From assembly GCF_013266695.1 (NCBI RefSeq), contig NZ_JABRXF010000001.1, positions 1,865,736 through 1,929,735 of the forward strand: 64,000 nt of DNA, in the 5' to 3' direction. This stretch comes from Hongsoonwoonella zoysiae (lineage in GTDB: Bacteria > Pseudomonadota > Alphaproteobacteria > Rhizobiales > Stappiaceae). Of this stretch, positions 24,376 to 34,165 are shown piece after piece. The translations under genes were made by a program, and so were the position numbers. The first letter of the stretch is position 1; every line of letters starts with the position of its first letter. The notes under the pieces were generated by a model. That model was not told the DNA's origin and searched no databases. It was given only the letters and a program-made list of their open reading frames with translations.

Positions 24376-25859
24376 CAGTGCCCCATCAGCTTTTCGAGTT
24401 CGCCCGGCTTGTCGTGAACGGCAAGCTGATCGACGATCGTCTCGCTCGCTTCATTAAGCCCGACGATATTCACCTCGGCCCCTTCGCGGCGGAACTTCAG
24501 CACGATCATGTCAAGTGCTGCAACGCTCGAAATATCCCAGATATGTGCGCGGCTGACGTCGATCGTCACCTTCTCCAGCGCTTCCTTGAAGTCGAAGCTC
24601 GCGGCAAAATCATCGGCGGATGCAAAGAAAATCTGCCCCTCCACGACATAGGTTCGCGCCGTTTCGTCTTCCGAAAGCTTCGAGGTGACGCGGAAAATCT
24701 GCGCGATCTTCCATGCAAAAAAGATGCCGGAAAGGAGCACGCCCGCGAGCACGCCGATGGCGAGATTATGCGTGAAGACCACGCAGATGACGGTTGCCAG
24801 CATCACCACGGACGAAGAGCGCGGATGGTCCTTGAGGTTCTTGATCGACGACCAGCTGAAGGTCCCCACGGAAACCATGATCATGATCGCGACGAGAGCG
24901 GCCATGGGGATCTGCTTCACCCATTCGCCGAGAACGACGATCATGAAAAGCAGGAATATGCCGGCGCAAAAGGTGGAAAGGCGCCCGCGCCCGCCTGATT
25001 TCACGTTGATCATCGACTGGCCGATCATCGCGCAGCCGGCCATGCCGCCGATGAAGGCGGTCGCCGTATTGGCAATGCCCTGGCCAATGCATTCCTGGTT
25101 CCGGTCGCTCGGCGTGTCCGTGAGATCGTCGACGATCTGCGCCGTCATCAGCGATTCCAGCAGGCCCACCGCCGCGACAGCCGCCGAATAGGGAAGAATG
25201 ATCATCAGCGTCTCGAGGTTGAGCGGGATATCCGGAATGAGGAATACGGGCAGGGTCGAGGGCAATTCGCCCATATCTCCGACGGTGCGAAGATTGAGGC
25301 CGAGTGCTATCGAAACGGTAGTCAGCACGATAATGCAGATGAGCGGAGAGGGGATGGATTTCGTGACGAGCGGAAAAAGATAAATGATCGCAAGGCCCGC
25401 CGCGACCATGACGTAGGTAAGAGATGGCACGCCGATAAGCTCGGGAAGCTGCGCCATGAAGATCAGGATCGCGAGCGCATTGACGAAGCCGGTCATCACG
25501 GAGCGGGAGACGAAGCGCATCACATAGCCAAGCTTCAGGAGACCCGCGCCGATCTGTAGGAACCCGGCGAGCACGGTCGCCGCCAGCAGGTACTGCAGCC
25601 CGTGCTCCTTGACCAGCGTGACCATGAGTACGGCGGTTGCGGCGGTCGCGGCGGAAATCATTCCGGGTCGCCCGCCGGCGATTGCCGTGATCACGGCTAT
25701 GGAGAAGGAGGCGTAGAGCCCGACTTTCGGATCGACACCGGCGATGATCGAAAAGGCGATTGCTTCGGGAATGAGGGCGAGCGCGACGACGAGACCGGCG
25801 AGCACATCCGCGCGGATATTGCCGAACCACTGCTGGCGATAGGCATCTATTGAGGGCAT
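24375..25859 (-). CDS. SulP-family anion transporter with STAS domain
   Basis: A 494-residue inner-membrane transporter. About ten to twelve helices occupy residues 15-385 ([51 protein letters not shown] are typical SulP), followed by a cytoplasmic STAS domain (about 395-490, with [18 protein letters not shown]-like [12 protein letters not shown]). Substrates in the family include sulfate, bicarbonate and dicarboxylates; sequence alone does not decide. The start used is the ATG at 25859 ([11 protein letters not shown]); ATG at 25886 and an upstream start at 25979 are in frame. It forms an operon with the universal stress protein downstream. Confidence 0.85.
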   Translation of the reverse strand: MPSIDAYRQQWFGNIRADVLAGLVVALALIPEAIAFSIIAGVDPKVGLYASFSIAVITAIAGGRPGMISAATAATAVLMVTLVKEHGLQYLLAATVLAGFLQIGAGLLKLGYVMRFVSRSVMTGFVNALAILIFMAQLPELIGVPSLTYVMVAAGLAIIYLFPLVTKSIPSPLICIIVLTTVSIALGLNLRTVGDMGELPSTLPVFLIPDIPLNLETLMIILPYSAAVAAVGLLESLMTAQIVDDLTDTPSDRNQECIGQGIANTATAFIGGMAGCAMIGQSMINVKSGGRGRLSTFCAGIFLLFMIVVLGEWVKQIPMAALVAIMIMVSVGTFSWSSIKNLKDHPRSSSVVMLATVICVVFTHNLAIGVLAGVLLSGIFFAWKIAQIFRVTSKLSEDETARTYVVEGQIFFASADDFAASFDFKEALEKVTIDVSRAHIWDISSVAALDMIVLKFRREGAEVNIVGLNEASETIVDQLAVHDKPGELEKLMGH

Positions 25860-26164
25860 GGACCGTCCGAGATCAAAACATGGCATGGCGCGGATCGGGG
25901 AGGACAACCCGCGCACAAACAAGCCGTTTCCTGGAGATTCCGGCGGATAAGCGGCCGGAGGAGCCACCCGGAATTTCACCGGGTCCTGATGAGTTGCATG
26001 GGGAATACTACGGATTTATGCCGCGACGCAACATGAGGGGCGCGCAAATCTCGTGCAATCAGATCGCTTTCGTGATCGGAATTCGGCTCAGAATCAAAGT
26101 TCTGGCAGTGAAAATTCGTGCTGCAGGGGCCTGTCTGCCCGGAAGAAAGCTGGTCGTCCCGCTC

Positions 26165-27019
26165 TCAGCGAACCTGAAGCGCGGCTATATGCTCATGAAC
26201 GCGGTCCGCGCCGACTTCCGACACCCGGATCAGATGGTCGAAGCGGGTCGTAAGCGCACGGATCTGGTCCACCGAATGGGTGACCAGATACATGCTGCCG
26301 AGGTAGATGGCCGCTCGCTTCGGCCCGAATATGGTGAGGGGCGCGCAAAAATGCTGCCGCCCGTCGTAGAGAAATAGCCGGAACGTCGGGTAAAGTTCAT
26401 CCAGAAGCTCCGCCATATACAAAAGCTGCGCCTGTCGTTCCCCGCGCGGGAGGCCGCCCCATATGCCGGTTCCCGACGCGAGATCTTCAAGGCGCTGGCG
26501 AGGCATCACCACTTCCATGTCCGTTTCCGGCCGGCGCGAATAGTCGAGCTGGCTTTTTGTCTGGTCCGATTTCGCATCGAGAAGGGCGGGCTGAACCTCG
26601 CCGAACTCGTATCGCAACAGCGCTTCGGTGCGCAGGAGATCGGGCAGCGTCGCTGGCACGTAACGGATCTTGTGGCCGATCGCCTCGCGGTGCCATTCGG
26701 CAAGCTTCGGCTCGTGCGCGCCATTTCCCGAAAGCTCGATGCCGATTTGTGGGGCCACTTCGCCTAGCGCGCTTTCGCTCTGGCTCAGGCCCAAAAGCCA
26801 GTCGACGCTGACACTTTCGGCAATGGCAATGGCGCTCAGAGTTTCCGCTCTCGGCAGGCGCGCGCCGTCCTTGTTCAGGAATTGGCTGAGTGCCGATCGA
26901 TCGAGGCCGCATCGCTTTGCGAAAGCCGACAGCGTGAGCGATTGCCTTTCAAGAAGCTGGACAAGGCGTGAGCGGAAGCTTTCGGCGATCTGGCGTTTGT
27001 CGGGGGCGGGGCGAGCCAT
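26165..27019 (-). CDS. XRE-type HTH regulator
   Basis: A 284-residue regulator. Helix-turn-helix at about residues 28-75 (LTLSAFAKRCGLDRSALSQF; LSAIAIAESVSVDWLLGL). The C-terminal 200 residues include a stretch YMAELLDELYPTFRLFLYDG and FGPKRAAIYLGSMYLVTHS, which I do not recognise as a named ligand domain. It is divergent from the desaturase gene, with an inverted repeat in the 159-base gap, so control of lipid desaturation is a fair guess. Confidence 0.82.
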   Translation of the reverse strand: MARPAPDKRQIAESFRSRLVQLLERQSLTLSAFAKRCGLDRSALSQFLNKDGARLPRAETLSAIAIAESVSVDWLLGLSQSESALGEVAPQIGIELSGNGAHEPKLAEWHREAIGHKIRYVPATLPDLLRTEALLRYEFGEVQPALLDAKSDQTKSQLDYSRRPETDMEVVMPRQRLEDLASGTGIWGGLPRGERQAQLLYMAELLDELYPTFRLFLYDGRQHFCAPLTIFGPKRAAIYLGSMYLVTHSVDQIRALTTRFDHLIRVSEVGADRVHEHIAALQVR

Positions 27020-27045
27020 CGTGCGTGATTTCCGGTTTCTTGTTT

Positions 27046-27082
27046 CGCAACAATATTATTTATTTTATCAACATTTGTTGCG
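27046..27082. promoter_or_regulatory. Inverted repeat in the divergent XRE/desaturase promoter
   Basis: CGCAACAA (27046-27053) and TTGTTGCG (27075-27082) are perfect inverted arms, centre spacing 29 bp. With one mismatch the arms extend three bases outward. The spacer is AT-rich. Two copies of CAATATT (27051-27057, 27092-27098) also occur. Probable operator of the adjacent regulator. Confidence 0.45.
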
Positions 27083-27178
27083 TAAACACAGCAATATTGG
27101 TGATCGGTTGCGCACTGACTCATTGTGACGCTGCGGTAATTATGGCGACCTCAATCGAGAAGCGATTGGAGTTGCTGG

Positions 27179-28099
27179 ATGATTCGGAAGCTTGCGCAGG
27201 AAATCGAGTGGCCCACGGTCGCGCTGATCCTGGCCTGCTACGCGGCCTGGTTCTGGCTGACCCTGGGCAGCGGGCAGGGTCTTGCCGCGCCTTTGTGGGT
27301 CGTCGCGACCGGACTCGTCACCACGCTCTACTGGTCGCTGACGCATGAGGTCGTCCATGGCCATCCGACGCGCAACGCTTGCGCAAATGCGGCTTTGGTC
27401 TTCATTCCGATCGGATGGATATTTCCTTTCGGGAGGTTTCGCGACACGCATCTTGCCCACCACGCCACGGGTGAGCTGACAGACCCGTTCGACGATCCGG
27501 AAAGCTGGTATCTTGCGAGGTCGAGATGGAAAGAACTGTCCCGCCCGTTGCAGGCCGTGCTTTCCTTCAACAACACGCTGGCCGGCAGGCTCCTGATCGG
27601 TCCTGCCGTTTCGACATTGAGGTTCGTCTCGTCGGATGTCCGGCTCGTGTCGAAACGGGATGCGCCGGCCCGCCGGGTGCGTCGGTGCTGGTGGTTACAT
27701 CTTCTTTCGGCCGGTGCATTGGCACTGTCGATGGCGCGATGGTCCGCCATCCCGTTCTGGCAGTTCGCGGCGGCCACATACCTTGGGTTTTCAATTCTGC
27801 TAATACGCACTTTCGCCGAACATCAGGCCGCGAAAGGTGAAGGGGAACGGACGGTTGTCATCGAGGATCGCGGGCCGCTCGCCTGGCTCTTCCTCTTCAA
27901 CAATCTGCATGCAGCTCATCATCATCGTCCCGGCCTTGCGTGGTATCGCCTGCCGGCTTTTTACCAGCGCCATCGCGAAGTACTGCTTACCGGGAACGAC
28001 GGATATGCCTATCCATCCTATTTCGCGCTCATGCGGCGGCATTTCCTGAAGGCCAAAGAGCCCGTGGCGCATCCCTTCACGCGTCGGCGTGATGTGTGA
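27179..28099 (+). CDS. Membrane fatty-acid desaturase
   Basis: A 306-residue di-iron membrane desaturase/hydroxylase. The three histidine boxes are intact: HEVVHGH (56-62), HLAHH (91-95) and HAAHHH (near 244-249). Hydrophobic segments at about 13-30, 35-52, 72-86, 180-200 and 205-220 fit four to five membrane spans. It introduces a double bond (or hydroxyl) into lipid acyl chains or related molecules; carotenoid-type substrates are possible because the protein is short. It is transcribed away from the XRE regulator and ends at a bidirectional terminator. Confidence 0.88.
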   Translation: MIRKLAQEIEWPTVALILACYAAWFWLTLGSGQGLAAPLWVVATGLVTTLYWSLTHEVVHGHPTRNACANAALVFIPIGWIFPFGRFRDTHLAHHATGELTDPFDDPESWYLARSRWKELSRPLQAVLSFNNTLAGRLLIGPAVSTLRFVSSDVRLVSKRDAPARRVRRCWWLHLLSAGALALSMARWSAIPFWQFAAATYLGFSILLIRTFAEHQAAKGEGERTVVIEDRGPLAWLFLFNNLHAAHHHRPGLAWYRLPAFYQRHREVLLTGNDGYAYPSYFALMRRHFLKAKEPVAHPFTRRRDV

Positions 28100-28110
28100 G
28101 GCACGAAAAA

Positions 28111-28129
28111 GGCCGGCGAAACGCCGGCC
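28111..28129. terminator. Bidirectional terminator
   Basis: Perfect 8-bp stem GGCCGGCG (28111-28118), loop AAA, CGCCGGCC (28122-28129). An A run at 28106-28110 gives a T tract on the minus strand; the plus side is moderately T-rich. It separates the convergent desaturase and the small gene at 28153. Confidence 0.8.
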
Positions 28130-28152
28130 CGGATAGTTTCTTTCGATGCGGA

Positions 28153-28371
28153 TCATTCCGGCTGCTGGTATCGGGCAATCCGTTCCAGAGCGTCATGCGC
28201 CTGATCGAGGGAAGGTGATGAATCCACCTCCGCCGTATCCGCCCCCAAGTCATTGAGAATGCCGTAAGGCCGCTTTTTCCGCCCCGTTGGCGCTTGCACC
28301 CCCGGCGCTTCGTTCGACAGAGCGTCCTTGTCACCCGCCCAGTGGTCGACCCACCGCAAAGACCAGCTCAT
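28153..28371 (-). CDS. Small hypothetical soluble protein
   Basis: A 72-residue protein starting MSWSLRWVDHW; it is charged and hydrophilic, with the C-terminal half rich in D, E, A (DSSPSLDQAHDALERIARY). GAGGGGG lies eight bases upstream of the ATG, and a strong terminator follows, which support it as real. No family recognised; no membrane or signal segment. Confidence 0.5.
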   Translation of the reverse strand: MSWSLRWVDHWAGDKDALSNEAPGVQAPTGRKKRPYGILNDLGADTAEVDSSPSLDQAHDALERIARYQQPE

Positions 28372-28697
28372 CACAAACCCCCTCGTCGCTTCGCTCGATC
28401 AACCGATCCCGAAACATGCGTCACGACTTCGGGATCAAAAGTCCGATCGGTATCAAAACGTTGAAGCATCCCGCGCCCGGTCAGCGCGGCATGTTCAAGG
28501 TGTGCTGCCGCCTATTTTACATAGGCCGCCTCCGTGTCGATCCCATGACCTTATGCGATCGAATTCGAAGGCGCTGTTGAACACTTGGTGATCACGCTAG
28601 CGTTACCCAACGGGAGAAACGCGATTTTTCGCGCAGTGAAATGCTGCTGATTTAGGCGGTCTGGCGACAATCGCCCCGGCCCTGCGGAGAAGGGCGA
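28372..28697. other. Intergenic region, nothing recognised
   Basis: About 325 bases upstream of the small hypothetical gene and downstream of the lipoprotein gene. No coding sequence, repeat or RNA gene is supported here. Confidence 0.4.
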
Positions 28698-28955
28698 TCA
28701 GCAGCGGTTGGGGCGCTGCGGGCCGAGGTCGATATCGCATTCGCTCGTCAGCGCGCCGACTGCCGCGCCGCCGATCGCGCCGACCGCCGCACCCGCAAGC
28801 ACGGGCCCACCGGCCGCCACGGCGATACCGGCGCCCGCAAGACCACCTATTCCCGCGCCCGAGGCGCCGCGTTCGAAGCGGCTCGATCCGCAAGCCGCAA
28901 GCCCAAGGGCAAGGCCGCAGATGACGAGCGTATTCAGGATTGGCTTTGCACGCAT
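28698..28955 (-). CDS. Glycine-zipper lipoprotein
   Basis: An 85-residue lipoprotein. A signal peptide ends in the lipobox LAAC (Cys about residue 21). The body is an extended glycine zipper (GASGAGIGGLAGAGIAVAAG and GAAVGAIGGAAVGALT), a segment that packs in or against membranes in the OmpA-associated/17-kDa antigen type of proteins. Two cysteines remain near the C-terminus. The ATG at 28955 is preceded by AAGGAG at the ideal distance, so it is preferred over the in-frame ATG at 28970. Confidence 0.75.
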   Translation of the reverse strand: MRAKPILNTLVICGLALGLAACGSSRFERGASGAGIGGLAGAGIAVAAGGPVLAGAAVGAIGGAAVGALTSECDIDLGPQRPNRC

Positions 28956-29167
28956 GTCGTACTCCTTCAAGCCGCACCCCCCGTTTCGCGGCAGAAGGTA
29001 AAGGAAATATTTAAATCATTGGTAAAAAGCCGCAGTCGCCGCGGACGAAATTCCGGCTCCGGCGGTACCGCCCACATTCCGTGGTCTATTGATACGCGCG
29101 GGGGCTTCGACTAAGACTGCCCGCCAGTTTCCCGCAATCCGGAATCCACGGAGCACCAAGTCCCGAA

Positions 29168-30823
<1,656 letters not shown>

Positions 30824-30834
30824 CGGTGAAAATG

Positions 30835-30859
30835 ACGGCGGGCCAGGGCCCGCCGTTTT
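30835..30859 (+). terminator. Rho-independent terminator after ettA
   Basis: Ten-bp stem ACGGCGGGCC/GGCCCGCCGT (30835-30844, 30847-30856) followed by TTTT. It also serves the convergent tautomerase gene weakly. Confidence 0.8.
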
Positions 30860-30883
30860 GACTTGCGGACTTTGTGCCGGATT

Positions 30884-31108
30884 CTATTTGCCGCCGCTTG
30901 CCTGCTCGGCGAGTTTCTTGCGGTATTCGGCGGTTGGCAACCCGCCAACGCCCCAGTTGTCCATTTCAACCTCGTCGATGACGACGACCGTCGTAGCCGG
31001 GTTCTTGTTGAGGACGTTCACAAGAAGTTCCGTCGCGCCCTTGATCAGCGCCTTTTTTTGTTCTGCGGTAACCCCTTCACGTGTGACCTTGATATTCACA
31101 TAGGGCAT
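30884..31108 (-). CDS. 4-oxalocrotonate tautomerase-family protein
   Basis: A 74-residue tautomerase-fold protein. MPYVNIKVTREG gives the catalytic N-terminal proline after Met removal, and the alternating helix (TAEQKKALIKGATELLVNVL) and strand (TTVVVIDEVEMDNWGVGG) match 4-OT. Native forms are hexamers that isomerise 2-hydroxymuconate-like enols; the physiological substrate here is unknown. No aromatic meta-pathway genes lie nearby. Convergent with ettA. Confidence 0.88.
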   Translation of the reverse strand: MPYVNIKVTREGVTAEQKKALIKGATELLVNVLNKNPATTVVVIDEVEMDNWGVGGLPTAEYRKKLAEQASGGK

Positions 31109-31262
31109 GAGTGCTCTCCGTTGCGAGTTGCGGTCGGCGCTGGCGCCGATGGTTTCGCAAGGAAGCTAGAAAGGCTTGCGTCAAGTTTGAAGCGGCACGC
31201 GGCCGATAGCGTGATTTTCCGGTTTCGGTATGGTAACCGGCCGCTCGAAAAAAGTGTCTGTT

Positions 31263-31595
31263 TCAGTCATTTCCGATGACGCCGGAATCGGTGTCGTCCG
31301 GGTCGATATGCCGTCCGCAGCCCCATTCCGTCAGCACGAAGTTCATATGGTCGATCACGAAAAACCGGGCGGCGTCCCGGTCGTAGCCTTCTTCCAGCAA
31401 GGCGTCGTATTCGGTGTGGGCGTGACGCACTCTTGCCGTCGTGGCCTGCCAGATGGCGATCGATGGCGGCAGGTGCCGCAGGTGGCGCGATTGAGCCATT
31501 TCCAAAATCGCCTGCGCATCGAGATAAGGCACGCGCGGAACGAGACGGCCGAGCACCCTGAAAATTTCCCGCTGGCGCCTGGTCCCGCCGCTCAT
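31263..31595 (-). CDS. DUF2293-type protein
   Basis: A 110-residue protein. The core LPPSIAIWQATTARVRHAHT and YDALLEEGYDRDAARFFV is, from memory, the DUF2293 domain found in alphaproteobacteria. Function is unknown; no signal or membrane segment. GAGGGG precedes the ATG. It lies downstream of, and in line with, the LuxR-type regulator gene (58-base gap), so the two may be co-transcribed. Confidence 0.7.
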   Translation of the reverse strand: MSGGTRRQREIFRVLGRLVPRVPYLDAQAILEMAQSRHLRHLPPSIAIWQATTARVRHAHTEYDALLEEGYDRDAARFFVIDHMNFVLTEWGCGRHIDPDDTDSGVIGND

Positions 31596-31652
31596 GTTCC
31601 CCTCGCAAAAGACTTCCAGACCGTGGAAACGTTATGCGAGGGAGTAACCCCT

Positions 31653-32306
31653 TCAGGCGAGCCGGTGCAACAGGAGCGTGAGATCGACGCGATTTGCGAC
31701 ATTTAGCTTGGCGTAGATCGTCTTGCGGTGGGAGCGCAGCGTATTGGTGGAGATGCCCAGCGACAGGGCGATTTCGGCTTCCGTCAGCGGTGTAGCCATG
31801 AGGCGCGCGATGTCGGCCTCCCGGCTTGTCAGATCGAATACCTGCCGAAGCCTCGCCATCGGCCCGATCGACGTGTCGTTCAGGTCGACGGCGATAATGA
31901 GGAAATGGTCTACGCCGGAGATTTTCTGTATTTCCACGTGAATGGGCCGGCGCCCCGTGCTGGGCCGTTCTATGATGAACTCCCTGCGGGAGCCGGTCGA
32001 TCTGTCGTGAAGCTCTGTCAGCGTATCTGAGAAGCTGTGCTGCCGGTTCTTTTCGGCGAACTCGATGAAGCTGCCGCGCAAACGCACGTCCGCCCCGCAT
32101 TCGAGCAGCCGGCCGGCATGTTCGTTGGCCTCGATCAGGCGGGCTTCGCTATCGACGACGAATGCGGCGCGTTCGTACCGATCGTTCAGTTCGAGCAAAG
32201 GTGCATGATCGTTGGTCTCACCAAGTTGGCCGTCGAAGCCGGTGTCTGTCGTCTTCACGCTTTCGCGCCGCTTTTCCGCGAAGGGCGCTTCCTTGGTGCC
32301 GGTCAT
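31653..32306 (-). CDS. LuxR-type HTH regulator with PAS-like N-terminus
   Basis: A 217-residue regulator. The C-terminal 65 residues are a LuxR/FixJ-type helix-turn-helix (FDLTSREADIARLMATPLTE; ISTNTLRSHRKTIYAKL). Residues about 35-140 look like a PAS fold (ERAAFVVDSEARLIEANEHA), with no visible phosphoacceptor receiver domain, so it senses a small molecule or redox state rather than a kinase. AAGGTG precedes the ATG. Target unknown. Confidence 0.82.
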   Translation of the reverse strand: MTGTKEAPFAEKRRESVKTTDTGFDGQLGETNDHAPLLELNDRYERAAFVVDSEARLIEANEHAGRLLECGADVRLRGSFIEFAEKNRQHSFSDTLTELHDRSTGSRREFIIERPSTGRRPIHVEIQKISGVDHFLIIAVDLNDTSIGPMARLRQVFDLTSREADIARLMATPLTEAEIALSLGISTNTLRSHRKTIYAKLNVANRVDLTLLLHRLA

Positions 32307-32733
32307 GGGGACACCTTTTTCAGCGAGCTGCTCATTTTAAGATCGGGGCCCTGCATCCGCGTCCGTCGTTTCCGGAAGCCAGACGCGCATTGAATGGGTA
32401 GTGAAGCCGGTAGCTCTCCAACACCTTTAAATCTAGCGTTATTTGGTCAAAATGCAAAAGAAATTGATTATTTATTCAGTATATTGTGCAGCTTTGATTG
32501 AGATATTTAATTTTTCAAATAAAATATTTGAATTTATGAAGGGGAAAGAGGCGAAAATAAAAACGTATTACTTTTTGTTACATTGGCGCAAATCTGCCGA
32601 GCCTGGTTTTGATGTTTTTCGAGCGTTGCGGATTACGTCGGAAATGACGCCCCAACGTAGAGACTGTCCTGCGACCAGGTGCTTGCGCATCCGCGTTGAA
32701 CCTACGAATGACCATCTCGGCAGGCTGTTTCGT
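32307..32733. other. AT-rich intergenic island with perfect inverted repeat
   Basis: About 425 bases, strikingly AT-rich between 32430 and 32585. It contains a perfect inverted repeat TTCAAATA/TATTTGAA with a three-base loop (32514-32532). No supported gene. It is the upstream region of the LuxR-type regulator and the downstream flank of oxyR. Confidence 0.5.
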
Positions 32734-33624
32734 CTAAGGCGTTCCGGACTTGCGGATGCTATCTCCGAGTGCCGCGAAATCGTGCTTTCGCGGCGATGAT
32801 TTTCGCCAGACCAGACCAACCGTGCGTTCCGGCTGCGGGTCTTTGAAGCGAAGCAGCGCAACTCGCTCGTCGCGCACCTCGACGGAGGCGCATAGTTCCG
32901 GCAACAGCGTGACGCCGTATCCGGCAGCGACCATTTGCATTACGGTCGAAAGGCTTGTGGCACCGAAGGTTGATTCACCTGAAGGCTTGAGCCCGCGGCA
33001 GTAATTCAGCGCCTGGTCGCGCAGGCAGTGGCCTTCCTCGAGCAAAAGCAGGTTTCGGGACTCAACCGAAGCGGCATCGACCCGGATGCGCTCGTCCAGT
33101 CCGGGTTCGGCATGCACCGCGAGCAGGAAGCGGTCGGCGAAGAGGCTTTCACATTCGAACTCCTTTTCGTCGACAGGCAGGGCGATCAGGATAACGTCAA
33201 GCTCGCCATGGCGAAGTTCTCTGACAAGCGTTTCGGTCATGGTTTCCCGGACCCTGAGGTCAAGGTCCGGATAGTCCTGCATCAGGCCCGGCAGAATGCG
33301 CGGCAGCAGATAGGGCGCGATCGAGGGGATGATGCCAAGGCGCAACGGCCCGCCAAGGACACGTGCCGCATGGCGGCCATAATCCTCCAGATCCCGGATT
33401 TCGGAAAGGATGGCTGCTGCGCGCCGGGCAACCTCGCTGCCTTCGCGGGTGAGGCGCGTCGAGTGTGCGGTCCGTTCCACGAGTTGTATGCCGAGATCGG
33501 TCTCAAGTTCCTTGATCTGCATGGAAAGCGCAGGTTGGGAAATCGCGACGTCTTCCGCCGCCCGGCCGAAGTGCATGTGCCGTGCCAGGGCGTCGAAATA
33601 CCGGAGTTGTTTGAAAGTCAGCAT
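32734..33624 (-). CDS. oxyR: Peroxide-sensing LysR regulator OxyR
   Basis: A 296-residue LysR-family protein. N-terminal helix-turn-helix at about 15-55 (FGRAAEDVAISQPALSMQIK). The redox motif EEGHCLRDQALNYC places cysteines at C200 and C209, equivalent to C199 and C208 of E. coli OxyR, which form the disulfide on peroxide exposure. Length is usual. In many alphaproteobacteria oxyR is divergent from katG or katA; here no catalase gene is adjacent, only an AT-rich gap. The ATG is at 33624; an inverted repeat GATAATCTTATC lies ten bases upstream of it. Confidence 0.92.
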   Translation of the reverse strand: MLTFKQLRYFDALARHMHFGRAAEDVAISQPALSMQIKELETDLGIQLVERTAHSTRLTREGSEVARRAAAILSEIRDLEDYGRHAARVLGGPLRLGIIPSIAPYLLPRILPGLMQDYPDLDLRVRETMTETLVRELRHGELDVILIALPVDEKEFECESLFADRFLLAVHAEPGLDERIRVDAASVESRNLLLLEEGHCLRDQALNYCRGLKPSGESTFGATSLSTVMQMVAAGYGVTLLPELCASVEVRDERVALLRFKDPQPERTVGLVWRKSSPRKHDFAALGDSIRKSGTP

Positions 33625-34165
33625 GGATGATCAGATAATCTTATCGCATTGTCTATGCAACGACATTTGAACCAGGGTCTGGGCCCATAGAATTGATGTA
33701 AATGGCACCTGAAACGGCAATGAGATGTGAGACGAAGGGCGCGGAGCGGGATTGCCGAACGTCGGGTTGGAGTTCAACCGCGCATCGGGGCGTTGCATTT
33801 TTCCGCTGCCCCTGCATTCCGCAAAGCTTGCCCGATCTGCGCTATGAAGCCGCATTCAATGCCGCGATTTCATGATGTTGTGGTGTTTCTTTCGTGCGCC
33901 ATGTATAGATAAGTAATATTTGAGATTATTCCCGTATTTTGTTTATGAAATCTAATTTTAATTGACGATAGCGCGTTTTTTAACGGTGCTTTTCCCGTTA
34001 TTTTAAATTATTAATCCATTAATTTCATAATATATCCAATTTAATTCAATTTATAATAAAAGTATATATGTATTTCAATTGAAATTCGCGTGTGGATATT
34101 ACTGATTTATTTAAGCCACCCGGTGTATGGATTGACCTGTATCGATTTTTGGTAAGGGTGACGCC
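33625..34165. promoter_or_regulatory. AT-rich region upstream of oxyR and the DUF2336 gene, two palindromes
   Basis: About 540 bases with no supported gene. GATAA-TC-TTATC at 33634-33645 is an inverted repeat beside the oxyR start, a candidate autoregulatory site. ATTTCAATTGAAAT at 34072-34085 is a perfect 14-bp palindrome about 80 bases before the DUF2336 gene. The stretch 33905-34090 is much more AT-rich than the flanks. Confidence 0.45.

Noticed and set aside
32443-32799. 118-codon rightward frame in the AT-rich region before oxyR
   Set aside because: No ribosome site before its ATG, AT-rich start and then a stretch antisense to oxyR; composition changes mid-frame.
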